The notes: generated by a model from the sequence alone, not told the origin. DNA of 34,781 bases from an uncultured Duganella sp. (GCA_946482335.1 CAMLRG010000034.1:1-34781), one strand, 5' to 3'. Positions 7,970 to 16,046 are shown, numbered from the stretch's first letter. Numbers and translations: made by a program.

Positions 7970-8729
7970 TGCTGGCGGCCACGCGGCCCAGCTTGTCGGC
8001 ATAGGCGGGATCGGTGGCGTAGCCGCCCGCCTGCAGGGCGTGGGCAAAGGCGCGCGCATCGCCGCCCGTATTCAGGACGCGCCGGTAGCGCGGGTTGTCC
8101 AGCAGCAAGCCGGCATAATCGTCGAACGCGCCCGCCATGTCGCCATAGCCGCGGAAACGCTCCTGGCGCACGTGGGCCACGCCATCTTCCACCTCGGTGG
8201 TGGCCAGGGCTTGCACCGCACCCTGCCAGCTGGCGCCAGCCTTGATGCCGAACATATTGTGGCCCGGGGCGTGGCGGCCCCAGCCCGATTCCAGGGCCGC
8301 GTGGGCGGCCACCAGTTCCGGCGCCACGCCGAGGCGGGCGGCGGCCGCTTCCGCATGGGGGCGGATGGCCTCCAGGAACGCTTGCTGGGCCGAATCGGGC
8401 GCGCTGGCGTCGCGGCTGGCATCGCTCCCGCCAATCGCGCGCGCGGCAATGCGGGCGCGCAGGGCGGCGCCGTCGGCCGTCAAGGCGCTGCCGGCGCCGG
8501 CCGCGGTGGCGCCCGTGGTGTCGGCGGAGGAAATATAGCGTGCCACGTCGGCGTGCACCTGGCGGAAGGTGGCGCCGGCCGGCATGGTGCCGGCGCTGAA
8601 ACTGGCGCTGAACGCGGCCGGCAGCACCGGGCGCGTGGCACTCATATTGCTGACCGTGCCCGCCGTGGCGCGGGTGGGCGCGGTGGCAGCGGTGGACGGC
8701 GTAACAGCTGTGAATTCAGACCGGCTCAT
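7929..8729 (-). CDS. FlgJ-type peptidoglycan hydrolase (muramidase domain as a separate gene)
   Basis: This 266-residue protein matches the C-terminal enzymatic half of dual-domain FlgJ (glucosaminidase family, GH73-like). The domain spans about residues 115-255, with LVAAHAALESGWGRHAPG (Glu147 is the likely catalytic acid), HNMFGIKAG, RFRGYGDM, DDYAGLLLDNPRYRRV and LQAGGYATDPAYADKL, all closely like FlgJ. Residues 1-110 are a disordered Ala/Thr/Ser-rich segment without a Sec signal peptide or a rod-binding domain. It probably opens the peptidoglycan for the rod and may be exported by the flagellar type III route; that is inference. The ATG at 8727-8729 overlaps flgN by 14 bp, so it is the last gene of the fliD-motB-flgMN operon. 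Its 3' end overlaps flgA. Confidence 0.9.
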   Translation of the reverse strand: MSRSEFTAVTPSTAATAPTRATAGTVSNMSATRPVLPAAFSASFSAGTMPAGATFRQVHADVARYISSADTTGATAAGAGSALTADGAALRARIAARAIGGSDASRDASAPDSAQQAFLEAIRPHAEAAAARLGVAPELVAAHAALESGWGRHAPGHNMFGIKAGASWQGAVQALATTEVEDGVAHVRQERFRGYGDMAGAFDDYAGLLLDNPRYRRVLNTGGDARAFAHALQAGGYATDPAYADKLGRVAASIKAVQQAQQSQRQ

Positions 8730-9159
8730 AAGTTTGATCGTCGCCATGCAGCACGCGCTGCATGATGGTGTATTGCTCCGCAAGCAAGTCGGCATTGCGG
8801 CGGCCCATGTCGCGCGCCGCCTGCACCATGCCTTCCAGCTTGGCCCAGTCCGCTTCCAGCCGGGCCCGTGGCTCGGGCTTGAGCAGGCTGAACACTTGTG
8901 CCATGGACGGCTGGGGGCCGACCAGGCGGGTGGCCAGCTCGACCCGTTGGGCGCGGCGCGCTTCCAGGACATCGACCAGCGCGCCGATTTCTTTAGCGAT
9001 GTCGCCCAGGCGTTCGCTCTGGTGGCGGATGGCCGCTTCGAATTGCTGGGCAATCAAGTCCAGCATCTGCTGGTAACCGAGCAAGTCCGCCGCGATGCCG
9101 TCGAGCAGCATGCGCATGGCGTCCTGGCGCGCTACCGGCGCTGGTACTGCATTGCTCAC
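8716..9159 (-). CDS. flgN: Flagellar export chaperone FlgN
   Basis: FlgN-family chaperones bind the C-termini of FlgK and FlgL in the cytoplasm and deliver them to the export gate. The 147-residue protein is almost wholly helical, with LLGYQQMLDLIAQQFEAAIR and IGALVDVLEARRAQRVELA segments. This gives the coiled-coil look of FlgN rather than any sharp motif. The start is a GTG at 9157-9159 that overlaps the flgM stop (GTGA); the nearby ATG at 9150-9152 is out of frame. The pair flgM-flgN and the fit in size make FlgN the best call. Sequence conservation in this family is low, so the context carries part of the weight. Confidence 0.85.
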   Translation of the reverse strand: MSNAVPAPVARQDAMRMLLDGIAADLLGYQQMLDLIAQQFEAAIRHQSERLGDIAKEIGALVDVLEARRAQRVELATRLVGPQPSMAQVFSLLKPEPRARLEADWAKLEGMVQAARDMGRRNADLLAEQYTIMQRVLHGDDQTYEPV

Positions 9160-9428
9160 TGCTCGCCCCGGTGAAACTTCTGGATCAGGCCGGCCAGCTT
9201 GCCGGCATCGAAGGGCAGCTCGCCCTTGGCCAGCGCGTCGCGCAACTGGGCCACGCGTTCATGGTCGATATCACCCATGGCCTGCATGGCTTTCAGGGCG
9301 GGCTGCAGCACGGAAGATTCCAGCGCGCGCTGGCCGGCCGCGGCGGTGGCGGGGCGCGCGGTCTCGGCCGGTGCGGCGTCGGCCACGGTCTGCACCGGGG
9401 TATTGGGCGTTGAACCGGAAATCCTCAT
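9156..9428 (-). CDS. flgM: Anti-sigma-28 factor FlgM
   Basis: FlgM binds and inhibits sigma-28 (FliA) until it is secreted through the finished hook. The 90-residue protein starts MRISGSTPNTPVQTV with a good GAGGAAA ribosome site. The N-terminal half is disordered (Ala/Thr/Pro-rich). The C-terminal half carries the FliA-binding helices, including ALKAMQAMGDIDHERVAQLR, ALAKGELPFDAGKLAGLIQK and the end FHRGEQ, all typical for FlgM. It lies 22 bp after motB and 2 kb from fliA in the same operon, so the sigma factor and its inhibitor are likely co-transcribed. Confidence 0.93.
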   Translation of the reverse strand: MRISGSTPNTPVQTVADAAPAETARPATAAAGQRALESSVLQPALKAMQAMGDIDHERVAQLRDALAKGELPFDAGKLAGLIQKFHRGEQ

Positions 9429-9450
9429 ACGGTTTCCTCTTGACTTAACA

Positions 9451-10437
9451 TTAATTGCCATTGCTCTTCCCCTTGCCAGGCAGCAGTTGTTGCCGCAATT
9501 GCTGCAACAGGCCGGGCTCGGGGAGATCCGATTCCCGGATGATAGCAGTCTTGCTGCTCGGCATGCCAAACATATCGGCAATGGCTTGCGCCTGAGCGCT
9601 CGTCAGGATCAGCAATTCGATACGCCGGTTGACGCCAGCATCGGCCCGTTTGGCATCGAGCGGCGCACGATCGGCCATGCCCACCACTTGCAATACGCTG
9701 TCTTGCGGCATGCTGCCGGCCAGCAGCTGGGAGCGCGCCGACATGGCGCGGTTGCTCGACAGGTTCCAGTTCGAGAAGGCTTTGTAGCTGGTATCGGCGT
9801 ACTGCGACGAATCGGTGTGGCCGACGATCAGCATCTGGTTGTCCATCTGCGCGAAGAGCGGGCCCATGCTTTGCAGCAGGCGCGCGAACTTGTCGGTCGG
9901 CACCGCCGAGCCGCGCACGAACATGCCCTGGCTGTCGGTATCGTGCAACATCACGCGCAAGCCATAGGGCGTGACCACCGATTCCAGGTTGGCGGCCAGG
10001 CCGGCTTCCTCGCTCATGCGCGACAAGGTCTTGGCCAGCAGCTTGAGGTCGTCCGGGGTCTGGTAGCTGACGCGGTTTTCCGCGGTCTGGGTCGGGCTCT
10101 TGTGGTAGCCCGCGGTGGCATTGCCGTCGACGTCGGAATTGCCGGTGCGCGGCATCGGGAAACGCTCGATCAGGCTGCCGCGCGGGCCGCCCACCTGTTC
10201 CGGCATCACGCCCTTGCCGACGTCGGTCTTGCTGCCGTCGGACTGGGTCATGATGTGTTCCAGCGATTCGGTGTTGCGCACTGCCATCAGCCACAGCACC
10301 AGGAACAGGCACATCAGCGCCAGGCAAAAGTCCGCGAAGGCGACTTTCCACGCGCCGCCATGGTCGTCGTGCTTGTGCTTGCCACCGCCGCGCTTGACGA
10401 TGGTTTGCTCATGGTGCTTGTCATGCGGCTTTAGCAC
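9451..10437 (-). CDS. motB: Flagellar stator protein MotB (LafU-like)
   Basis: MotB anchors the stator to peptidoglycan and carries the ion-binding aspartate. From the GTG at 10435-10437 the protein is 328 residues. A basic N-terminus rich in His and Lys leads to HGGAWKVAFADFCLALMCLF, a single membrane helix in which the Asp of ADF corresponds to E. coli MotB Asp32. The C-terminal OmpA-like domain shows MLIVGHTDSSQYA, WNLSSNRAMSAR and a late GVNRRIELLIL. The GTG has a GGGGAGG site five bases upstream and overlaps motA by 17 bp. Position in the operon after fliA and motA matches lafU of lateral systems. The coupling ion (H+ or Na+) cannot be decided from this alone. Confidence 0.93.
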   Translation of the reverse strand: MLKPHDKHHEQTIVKRGGGKHKHDDHGGAWKVAFADFCLALMCLFLVLWLMAVRNTESLEHIMTQSDGSKTDVGKGVMPEQVGGPRGSLIERFPMPRTGNSDVDGNATAGYHKSPTQTAENRVSYQTPDDLKLLAKTLSRMSEEAGLAANLESVVTPYGLRVMLHDTDSQGMFVRGSAVPTDKFARLLQSMGPLFAQMDNQMLIVGHTDSSQYADTSYKAFSNWNLSSNRAMSARSQLLAGSMPQDSVLQVVGMADRAPLDAKRADAGVNRRIELLILTSAQAQAIADMFGMPSSKTAIIRESDLPEPGLLQQLRQQLLPGKGKSNGN

Positions 10438-11335
10438 GGCCACCTCCCCGGCGCGAGTTCGATTCCGGCTCGTTGCCGCCTTCCATCGCATTGATCCAGC
10501 CTTCGAGCTGGGCGAAGCTCGGCTTGATGTTCAGCTGCACCAGGCGGCGGCCGGCGTCGATCGCCAGCAGCGGCGGCTTGCCGGCGACGTGGGTCACCAG
10601 CACCACCTTCACGCATTCCATGGTCGAGGCTTCCTGCGCGATCAGCTGTTTCAGCATATTGGAAATCGGGTCCAGCACGCCGTAGCAGAAGAAGATACCG
10701 ATGAACGTGCCGACCATGGCCGCGCCCACGTGCTCGGCGATCTCGGCCGAGGTGGCGCCTTCGCCCACGGTGCCCATCGTGATCACGATGCCCAGCACCG
10801 CGGCCAGGATGCCGAAGCCGGGCATCGCTTCGCCGATCTTGCCCAGCGATTTGGCCGGCTGGGTCAGCTCTTCGTGGATGGCTTCCAGTTCCTGCTCAAG
10901 CACGCCTTCCAGCTCGTGGGCGTTGATCTTGCCCATGGCCATCAGGCGGAAGTTGTCGACGATGAAGGCCAGCAGCTTGGGCTCGTCCAGGATCAGCGGG
11001 TAGCGCTGGAACAGCGGCGATTCGCGCGGCGCTTCCACGTGGGCGTCCAGGGCTTTCAGGCCGCCGGCGGCCAGCTGCAGCAATTCGTACATCAGCAGCA
11101 GCAGCTGGCGCTGGAATTCCGAATCGTACTTCTTGCGCGACATCAGGTGCTTGAGCTGGGTATTGGTTTCGGTCAGCACGTGGCGCGGGTTGCCGATGAT
11201 GAAGGCGCCCAGGCCGGCGCCGGCAATGACCAGCAGCTCCAGCGGCTGCCAGATCGCATGGAAATGGCCGCCCATCAGCGCATAGCCGCCGAAGACAGAG
11301 CCGAATACGATCATGATGCCAAAGAGTTGCTGCAT
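10421..11335 (-). CDS. motA: Flagellar stator protein MotA (LafT-like)
   Basis: MotA is the torque-generating ion-channel subunit of the stator, an inner-membrane protein with four helices. The 304-residue sequence aligns by eye along its full length with E. coli MotA: IMIVFGSVFGGYALMGGHF at the start, then LLVIAGAGLGAFIIGNP, the cytoplasmic EAPRESPLFQRYPLIL (contains the Arg of the FliG-facing loop), and AMPGFGILAAVLGIVITMG with the essential proline. The tail is Gly/Arg-rich (about residues 290-304). An AAAGG ribosome site precedes the ATG. It sits between fliA and motB, the lafS-lafT-lafU order. Confidence 0.96.
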   Translation of the reverse strand: MQQLFGIMIVFGSVFGGYALMGGHFHAIWQPLELLVIAGAGLGAFIIGNPRHVLTETNTQLKHLMSRKKYDSEFQRQLLLLMYELLQLAAGGLKALDAHVEAPRESPLFQRYPLILDEPKLLAFIVDNFRLMAMGKINAHELEGVLEQELEAIHEELTQPAKSLGKIGEAMPGFGILAAVLGIVITMGTVGEGATSAEIAEHVGAAMVGTFIGIFFCYGVLDPISNMLKQLIAQEASTMECVKVVLVTHVAGKPPLLAIDAGRRLVQLNIKPSFAQLEGWINAMEGGNEPESNSRRGGGRAKAA

Positions 11336-11374
11336 GGTTATGCCTTTCGATTGGTCTTCCGGGCGGTGCTGGCG

Positions 11375-12091
11375 TCAAGCCGCCAGCACCGCTTTCATTT
11401 TGTTCAGGGCCGCCTTGTTCAACTGGCAGACGCGGGCGTCGGTCAAATCCAGCACGGCGGCGATTTCTTTATAGCTGAGCTCAAACTCGTAGTACATCTG
11501 GATCACGCGCTGCTCGCGCTCGTCCAGGCCGTTCAGCGCCTGTTCCAGGCTGCGGCGTATCATCAACTGTTCTTCCGGGCCGGCCACGCTGCCGGTGTCG
11601 GCCAGCGTGTCCTGCAGGATGTCGTCGAAGCTGGCAATGGTTTCGGCATTCTCGTCCAGCAGGTAAGCCTGGTAATCCTCGGCATTGAGGCCGAGGGCGG
11701 CCATGGCTTCCTGCTCGCTCGGCTCGCGGCCCAGCTTGCGCGTCAGTTCGCGCACCGCGTCGCGCAGCTTGTGGCTTTGCTGGCGCACGGCGCGCGGGCG
11801 CCAATCCTGGCGGCGCAATTCGTCCAGGATGGCGCCGCGCACGCGCAGCGCGGCATAGCTGCCGAAGCCGGCATCCGGCTCGCCGTAGCGGCGCAGCGCT
11901 TCGAGCAAACCCATCAGCCCGATCTGTTCCATGTCGTCGCGGTCGATCGCGCCTTGCACCTGCGAATTGAGCTGGCGCACGATGCGCTTGACCAGCGGGG
12001 CGTAGGCGAGCAAGTGCTTTTGCTCGTCGGCCACGCTGACGGCGCTGTAGCTGTCGGCGTAAGGCTCTGCAACCGTGTCCACCATACCCAT
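11375..12091 (-). CDS. fliA: Sigma-28 flagellar RNA polymerase sigma factor FliA (LafS-like)
   Basis: FliA directs RNA polymerase to late flagellar promoters. The 238-residue protein has the sigma-70 family layout without region 1.1. Region 2 includes YAPLVKRIVRQL, then DRDDMEQIGLMGLLEALRRY and FGSYAALRVRGAILDELRRQ. Region 3 is LRDAVRELTRKLGREPSEQE. Region 4 has LDEREQRVIQMYYEFELSYK and the helix-turn-helix EIAAVLDLTDARVCQLNKAA. The start ATG lies 10 bp after the fliL stop; a second ATG two codons later is also possible. In primary betaproteobacterial systems fliA usually follows flhF/flhG, whereas here it precedes motA, as lafS does. Confidence 0.95.
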   Translation of the reverse strand: MGMVDTVAEPYADSYSAVSVADEQKHLLAYAPLVKRIVRQLNSQVQGAIDRDDMEQIGLMGLLEALRRYGEPDAGFGSYAALRVRGAILDELRRQDWRPRAVRQQSHKLRDAVRELTRKLGREPSEQEAMAALGLNAEDYQAYLLDENAETIASFDDILQDTLADTGSVAGPEEQLMIRRSLEQALNGLDEREQRVIQMYYEFELSYKEIAAVLDLTDARVCQLNKAALNKMKAVLAA

Positions 12092-12101
12092 GGCAGTCTC
12101 T

Positions 12102-12557
12102 TTACTCCAGGATCAATTTGCCGATCATCACCTGCTGGAAGGGGCGCTCGCGCTGCTCCTTGGCGTAGGCTTCCTCGTAGGCTTTGTTCAATTCGTCGAC
12201 AAACTGGTCAATCGTCATCATCGATGCCTTTTCCATCGGCAGCGCCGACAGCGAACGCACCGCCACGCTGCGCAGCAGCGGCAGCGCCTCCTTGGCTTCC
12301 TTTTCCTGCTTGGCCGTGGTCGAAATGACCAGGTCGGCCGACATATAGTGCGGCACGGTATCGCCCGGCTGGCGGCGCAGCATGACGATGACTTTTTCGA
12401 TGGTCAGGTATTTCGCCGGCTCGGCATTCTTTTTTTCCTCGACGGCCGCCTTGGCCGGCGCACCGGCGTTTTCCTTGAGGAACCAGACCGCGCCGCCGGC
12501 GGCGCCCGCGCCCAGCAGCAAGGTGACGGCCACGATCAGGATCAGTTTCTTGTTCAT
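12102..12557 (-). CDS. fliL: Flagellar basal-body-associated protein FliL (LafF-like)
   Basis: FliL is an inner-membrane protein that surrounds and supports the stator. The 151-residue protein starts with a short charged segment and one membrane helix (LILIVAVTLLLGAGAAGGAVWFL, about residues 5-27). A Lys/Ala/Glu linker follows, then the periplasmic stomatin-like domain with YLTIEKVIVMLRRQ, SADLVISTTAKQEKEAKEAL and the end QQVMIGKLILE. In primary systems fliL normally precedes fliM; here it precedes fliA and the stator genes, as lafF does in lateral loci. It is 7 bp after fliK and 10 bp before fliA. Confidence 0.88.
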   Translation of the reverse strand: MNKKLILIVAVTLLLGAGAAGGAVWFLKENAGAPAKAAVEEKKNAEPAKYLTIEKVIVMLRRQPGDTVPHYMSADLVISTTAKQEKEAKEALPLLRSVAVRSLSALPMEKASMMTIDQFVDELNKAYEEAYAKEQRERPFQQVMIGKLILE

Positions 12558-12564
12558 CTAACGC

Positions 12565-13881
12565 TTACTCCCGCTCGCTCAATATGGCAAAGGTGCTACT
12601 GCTGGTGTCATCGTCGTCCAGGGCGCGGCCCGGCTGGCGCGCGGTCTCCTGTTGTTGCTGGCGCTGCTGCCCGCCGCCCTCGGCCAGGTTGCGCGCGCCA
12701 CTCGCGGACACCGTCACGGCCACCTCGCTGAACTGGCGCTGCGACAAATCCTGGCGCACCGCGTCGCCGATGGTGTTCAATTGGCGCAGCACTTCACTGT
12801 GGCTGGCCGCGATATTCACCTGCAAGGCGCCACCGCTGTGGCGCACGGAAATTTCGACGCTGCCCATATTCGGCGGTTCCAGCCGGATCACGGCACGCTC
12901 GTCGTTGCGCGCCAGTTGCAGCTGCAAGCGGTCGCCCAGGGCGGCGCGCAGCGGCTGTTGCCATTGTTCGGGGCTGCCGTTCAGGCGCAGGGTGTCGCCA
13001 CCCTGGCTGGCGGCGGTATTGGCCAGCACGCTGCGGAAGCCGGGCAGGGCGCTGCCGTCGGCATTCTGGCGCTGGCTGTCGGCCAGCAGGCTGGCGCCAT
13101 CCTTGGCGGCGATCGGGGCGGCCGTGCCGTCGCCTGCCTGGCCTGCCAGGGCGCCCAGGGCGGCCGACAGGACGTCGCTGGCGCCGCTGCGCGCGGCGCT
13201 GGCGGCGGCCGGCGCCGCGCTGGTGGCCGGCAGGGCAGCAGCCGGGCGGGCGGCGGCCGCCAGCAGGGCGGCACGCGGGTCGAGCACGCTGGTGTCGGTG
13301 GCGGCGCGGGCGGCATCCGCTGCCTTGGCGGCAGGCTCGGCGGTGGCAGTCTCGCGTCCGGCCAGGGCCTGGGCTTGCGCCTGCTGGCGCAGCAAGGCGT
13401 TGTCGGCTGGGGCGGGCACGCCTGCCTGGGCGGTCAGGGCGGCGGCCACGGCTGCCACGCTGCCCGGCGTGGCGCCCGGCATGGCGCCGGCCAGCCCCGG
13501 CACGGGCAGGCTGCCCATGGCCGGCAGCAGGGTGGCAACCGCTTGCGCCGCGGCGGCCGCGCTGTCGGCACTGGCGGTGCTGTCGGCGCTGGCCGCGCCG
13601 GCATCGCTGCTGTCTTCGTCCTGGCCCGCCGCGCCTTCCTCGCGCGCGGCGGCGGTGGCCGCCATGGCGTCGAGCAGGGCGCCGAACGGTGCCGGCACCA
13701 AAGCGGCGGCCGCGTCCAGCATGGCCGCGCCGTGCGCGCTGGCGGCGGCGGTGCCGGCCGCGGCAGCGGCAGGCGCGGCGCTGGCGCCGCCGGCGTTGGC
13801 GGCAGGCGGCGGCAGACCGGCATCGCCGGTGGCGGTCGGGGCGGGTGCGGCAGGCGCCGCGGGCAGGTTGATCATGCTCAT
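12565..13881 (-). CDS. fliK: Flagellar hook-length control protein FliK (LafE-like)
   Basis: FliK is secreted as a molecular ruler and switches export from hook to filament subunits through FlhB. The 438-residue protein has an extremely Ala-rich, low-complexity N-terminal two thirds (about residues 4-290). The conserved C-terminal hook-length domain covers about residues 300-385, with SPEQWQQPLRAALGDRLQLQ, AVIRLEPPNMGSVEISVRHS and LRQLNTIGDAVRQDL. The C-terminal tail is Gln-rich. Only the C-terminal domain supports the assignment; the position between the fliS/fliT-like genes and fliL matches lafE. The ATG overlaps the upstream stop by 4 bp (ATGA). Confidence 0.9.
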   Translation of the reverse strand: MSMINLPAAPAAPAPTATGDAGLPPPAANAGGASAAPAAAAAGTAAASAHGAAMLDAAAALVPAPFGALLDAMAATAAAREEGAAGQDEDSSDAGAASADSTASADSAAAAAQAVATLLPAMGSLPVPGLAGAMPGATPGSVAAVAAALTAQAGVPAPADNALLRQQAQAQALAGRETATAEPAAKAADAARAATDTSVLDPRAALLAAAARPAAALPATSAAPAAASAARSGASDVLSAALGALAGQAGDGTAAPIAAKDGASLLADSQRQNADGSALPGFRSVLANTAASQGGDTLRLNGSPEQWQQPLRAALGDRLQLQLARNDERAVIRLEPPNMGSVEISVRHSGGALQVNIAASHSEVLRQLNTIGDAVRQDLSQRQFSEVAVTVSASGARNLAEGGGQQRQQQQETARQPGRALDDDDTSSSTFAILSERE

Positions 13882-14189
13882 AGTCCGGTTGTGTCGATTT
13901 CACTGTCGAGGGCATAGGCCAGCCAGCCCTCACGATTGTCCTGCAGTTGCTGCAAATGCTGGCCCAGCTCGGCCGTGGCAAGGTCCACCTTGGCCACCGT
14001 CGCCTGGTGCAGCTCGCGCAGCGCTGCCAGTGCCGCCAGCTCGCCCGGCGTCCACGGGGCTTGAGCGGCCAGCTGCGGCAGCACGCTGTGCAGCAGGCTA
14101 TAACAGGCCGCGACGGCCGGCCAGTCGGCGGCAGCCGTCGCGGCGTTCAGCTGCTGCGCCAGTTGCAGCAGCGCGGCTTGCCTATCCAT
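13878..14189 (-). CDS. FliT-like / LafD-type flagellar export chaperone (probable)
   Basis: This 103-residue helical protein has no sharp motif. It begins MDRQAALLQLAQQLNAATAA, contains WPAVAACYSLLHSVLPQLA, and ends with VDLATAELGQHLQQLQDNRE and a short acidic tail. Size, helicity and position directly after fliS fit FliT, the chaperone of FliD, or LafD of lateral systems. It overlaps fliS by 8 bp and fliK by 4 bp, so it is a genuine translated cistron. FliT is the best guess from context; sequence similarity is weak, and it could be an unrelated small chaperone. Confidence 0.65.
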   Translation of the reverse strand: MDRQAALLQLAQQLNAATAAADWPAVAACYSLLHSVLPQLAAQAPWTPGELAALAALRELHQATVAKVDLATAELGQHLQQLQDNREGWLAYALDSEIDTTGL

Positions 14190-14568
14190 GCTTGTCGTGG
14201 ATCCCTTGCCAACCGGTGCGGATGGTGGTCAGCAAGCCAACTACTTCATCAATGATGGCCGGGTCCATGTCGACCCCGGCGCGGTACAGGCGTGCGGCGC
14301 AGAAATCATACAGGCGGCCCAGGTTGGCCACCACCTCGCCACCTTGCTCGAAATCGAGCGAGCTGGCAAGGCCGTTGATGATCTGGGTGCACTTGTCCAG
14401 GCTCTGGGCCTTCTGCTCGTAGCGTTTGCCGACGATATGGCCGCGTGCCCGCGCCAGTTCGTCCAGCAAGCCGTCGGTCAGCACCAGCACCAGCTCGATG
14501 GGCGAAGCGCGCGACGTCTGGGCATCCAGGTTGGTCGCGTGGTAGTTGCCGTAGGCTTCCATATTCAT
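14182..14568 (-). CDS. fliS: Flagellin export chaperone FliS (LafC-like)
   Basis: FliS binds flagellin in the cytoplasm, preventing early polymerisation and guiding export. The 128-residue protein has the family pattern. The N-terminus reads YGNYHATNLDAQTSRASPIE, then LVLVLTDGLLDELARARGHI, the central KAQSLDKCTQIINGLASSLD and GEVVANLGRLYDFCAARLYR. All of these match FliS four-helix-bundle features. The start is ATG at 14566-14568, with a second in-frame ATG two codons later. It follows fliD by 41 bp. A flagellin gene for it to serve is not in this window. Confidence 0.94.
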   Translation of the reverse strand: MNMEAYGNYHATNLDAQTSRASPIELVLVLTDGLLDELARARGHIVGKRYEQKAQSLDKCTQIINGLASSLDFEQGGEVVANLGRLYDFCAARLYRAGVDMDPAIIDEVVGLLTTIRTGWQGIHDKHG

Positions 14569-14609
14569 GGTGATACTCTCGTCTTTTCGGGCAGCAGGCC
14601 GGAGCCGCG

Positions 14610-16046
14610 TTACGATTTGTCGCTACTGAACATGGCATCGAACATCGAGGTCGTGCCCGTCAATTGCGACTGCAGCTGCTGCAGTTGGCTGAATTGTTTC
14701 AGGTAGCGCTGGTAGGCCGCTTCATATTGCCGGTCCAGGGCCGCCTGGCGGTCGGTATTGGTCTTTTGCATGCGCCCGATGACATCGGTGCGCTGGGTCA
14801 GGGTGCCGGGGGCGAAGATGTCGGCGCTGGTGACCGGGTCGACGCCCACCTTGCGCGACAGGGCAGTCCAGCCGTACAGCAGGGAGCGCATGCCGCCCAG
14901 CACGCCGGTGCCGTCGGTCGGCGCCACGAAGCTGCCCAGGATGGCGTCGAGCTGGGTGCTGTCGAGGCTGATGGCCTTTTGCATCTTGGTCTTGTCCAGC
15001 GCCAGGGTGCCGTCGCGCTGGGCGGTGATGCCGAAATTGACCAGCGATTTGCCGCCGCTGGCCGTGCGCAGCACGTCCTGCATGCGGGTGCGCAAGGCCA
15101 CGATGCCGGCATCGCTGGCGAACACGCCGGCGTTCTTGTTGGTGTTAGAACCGCCCGGTTTGCCGGTCAGCTCCTTCAGCAGTTTCACGACGGCGTTGTA
15201 GCTGTCGATGAAGGTTTGCAGGTTGGCGGCCGTGCCGTCGTTGTCGCGCGCCACCGTGATGTCGACCGGGGTGTCGCCCACGCCCTGGGCCTTGGTGAAG
15301 GTGACGCTGACGCCGTCCACCACGGTGAAGGTGTTCGAGGCCTGGGTGATGGCCTGGCCGGTGGCGCTGCCGACCCGGATGGTGGCGTCGGACGCGGTGC
15401 GCATCACGGTCTTGTTGCCATCGGCCAGCTGGGTGTTCAGGTCGGCGCCCGCATTGGTCAGGTCGAGGCTGGCCACGGCATTGTCGGCGCCGGTCGAGGC
15501 CGACGAGAACACCAGGGTGCTGGCGCCGTTGATGGTCATGGTCGAGGCCGTGATGCGCGAATTGTTGTCCGCCGCGCTGTTGACCGCGGCCGCGATTTCC
15601 TGCGCGCTCAGGACGGCATTGCCATCCTTGTCGGCGCTGGTCAGGTCGACCGTGATGCTGCCGCCGTTGGCTAGGTTGATCTTGAAATCGTTGGCGCCCG
15701 CCACCGCCACATTGCCGACGTTGCTATAGCCGATCTGGCCGGCCACGGCCAGCTTTTCGACGTAGAAGGTGTAGGTGCCGGCCACCGCCGCTTCGGTGGC
15801 GGTGGCGCTGCCGAGCTCGGCACTGAGCGTGGCCTTGTTGGCCAGCACCGAACTCTTGGTGTTCAGGGTGGACAGCGCCGTCTCGAAGGACTTGATGGCG
15901 GTCGACAGCTGGCTCAGGGCGGCGCTGGCGGAAGTGGCGTAGTTGGCTTGCGCGGTCAGGATCGACTGGCGGCCCTCCACATAGAGCTGGGCCAGGTTGG
16001 TGGCCGTGGTCTTGGGATCGAAGGTAGGTGCGGTCAACGTTGCCAT
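14610..16046 (-). CDS. fliD: Flagellar filament cap protein FliD (LafB-like)
   Basis: FliD forms the filament cap that inserts flagellin at the distal end. The 478-residue protein starts MATLTAPTFDPKTTATNLAQ and continues with a helical D0/D1 N-terminus (YATSASAALSQLSTAIKSFE). The middle is Ala/Thr/Asn-rich with FliD-type domains, including DGVSVTFTKAQGVGDTPVDI and LQTFIDSYNAVVKLLKEL, a very typical FliD segment. The C-terminus (ALDRQYEAAYQRYLKQFSQL, then LTGTTSMFDAMFSSDKS) is a helical cap end. A CGGAGC ribosome site precedes the start. It is the first gene of an apparent 11-gene minus-strand operon ending with the muramidase. Confidence 0.95.
   Translation of the reverse strand: MATLTAPTFDPKTTATNLAQLYVEGRQSILTAQANYATSASAALSQLSTAIKSFETALSTLNTKSSVLANKATLSAELGSATATEAAVAGTYTFYVEKLAVAGQIGYSNVGNVAVAGANDFKINLANGGSITVDLTSADKDGNAVLSAQEIAAAVNSAADNNSRITASTMTINGASTLVFSSASTGADNAVASLDLTNAGADLNTQLADGNKTVMRTASDATIRVGSATGQAITQASNTFTVVDGVSVTFTKAQGVGDTPVDITVARDNDGTAANLQTFIDSYNAVVKLLKELTGKPGGSNTNKNAGVFASDAGIVALRTRMQDVLRTASGGKSLVNFGITAQRDGTLALDKTKMQKAISLDSTQLDAILGSFVAPTDGTGVLGGMRSLLYGWTALSRKVGVDPVTSADIFAPGTLTQRTDVIGRMQKTNTDRQAALDRQYEAAYQRYLKQFSQLQQLQSQLTGTTSMFDAMFSSDKS

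Noticed and set aside
10115..12328. Plus-strand open frame of 737 codons opposite motB, motA and fliA
   Set aside because: It spans four genuine minus-strand genes, has no recognisable domain, and its composition is that of an antisense shadow.
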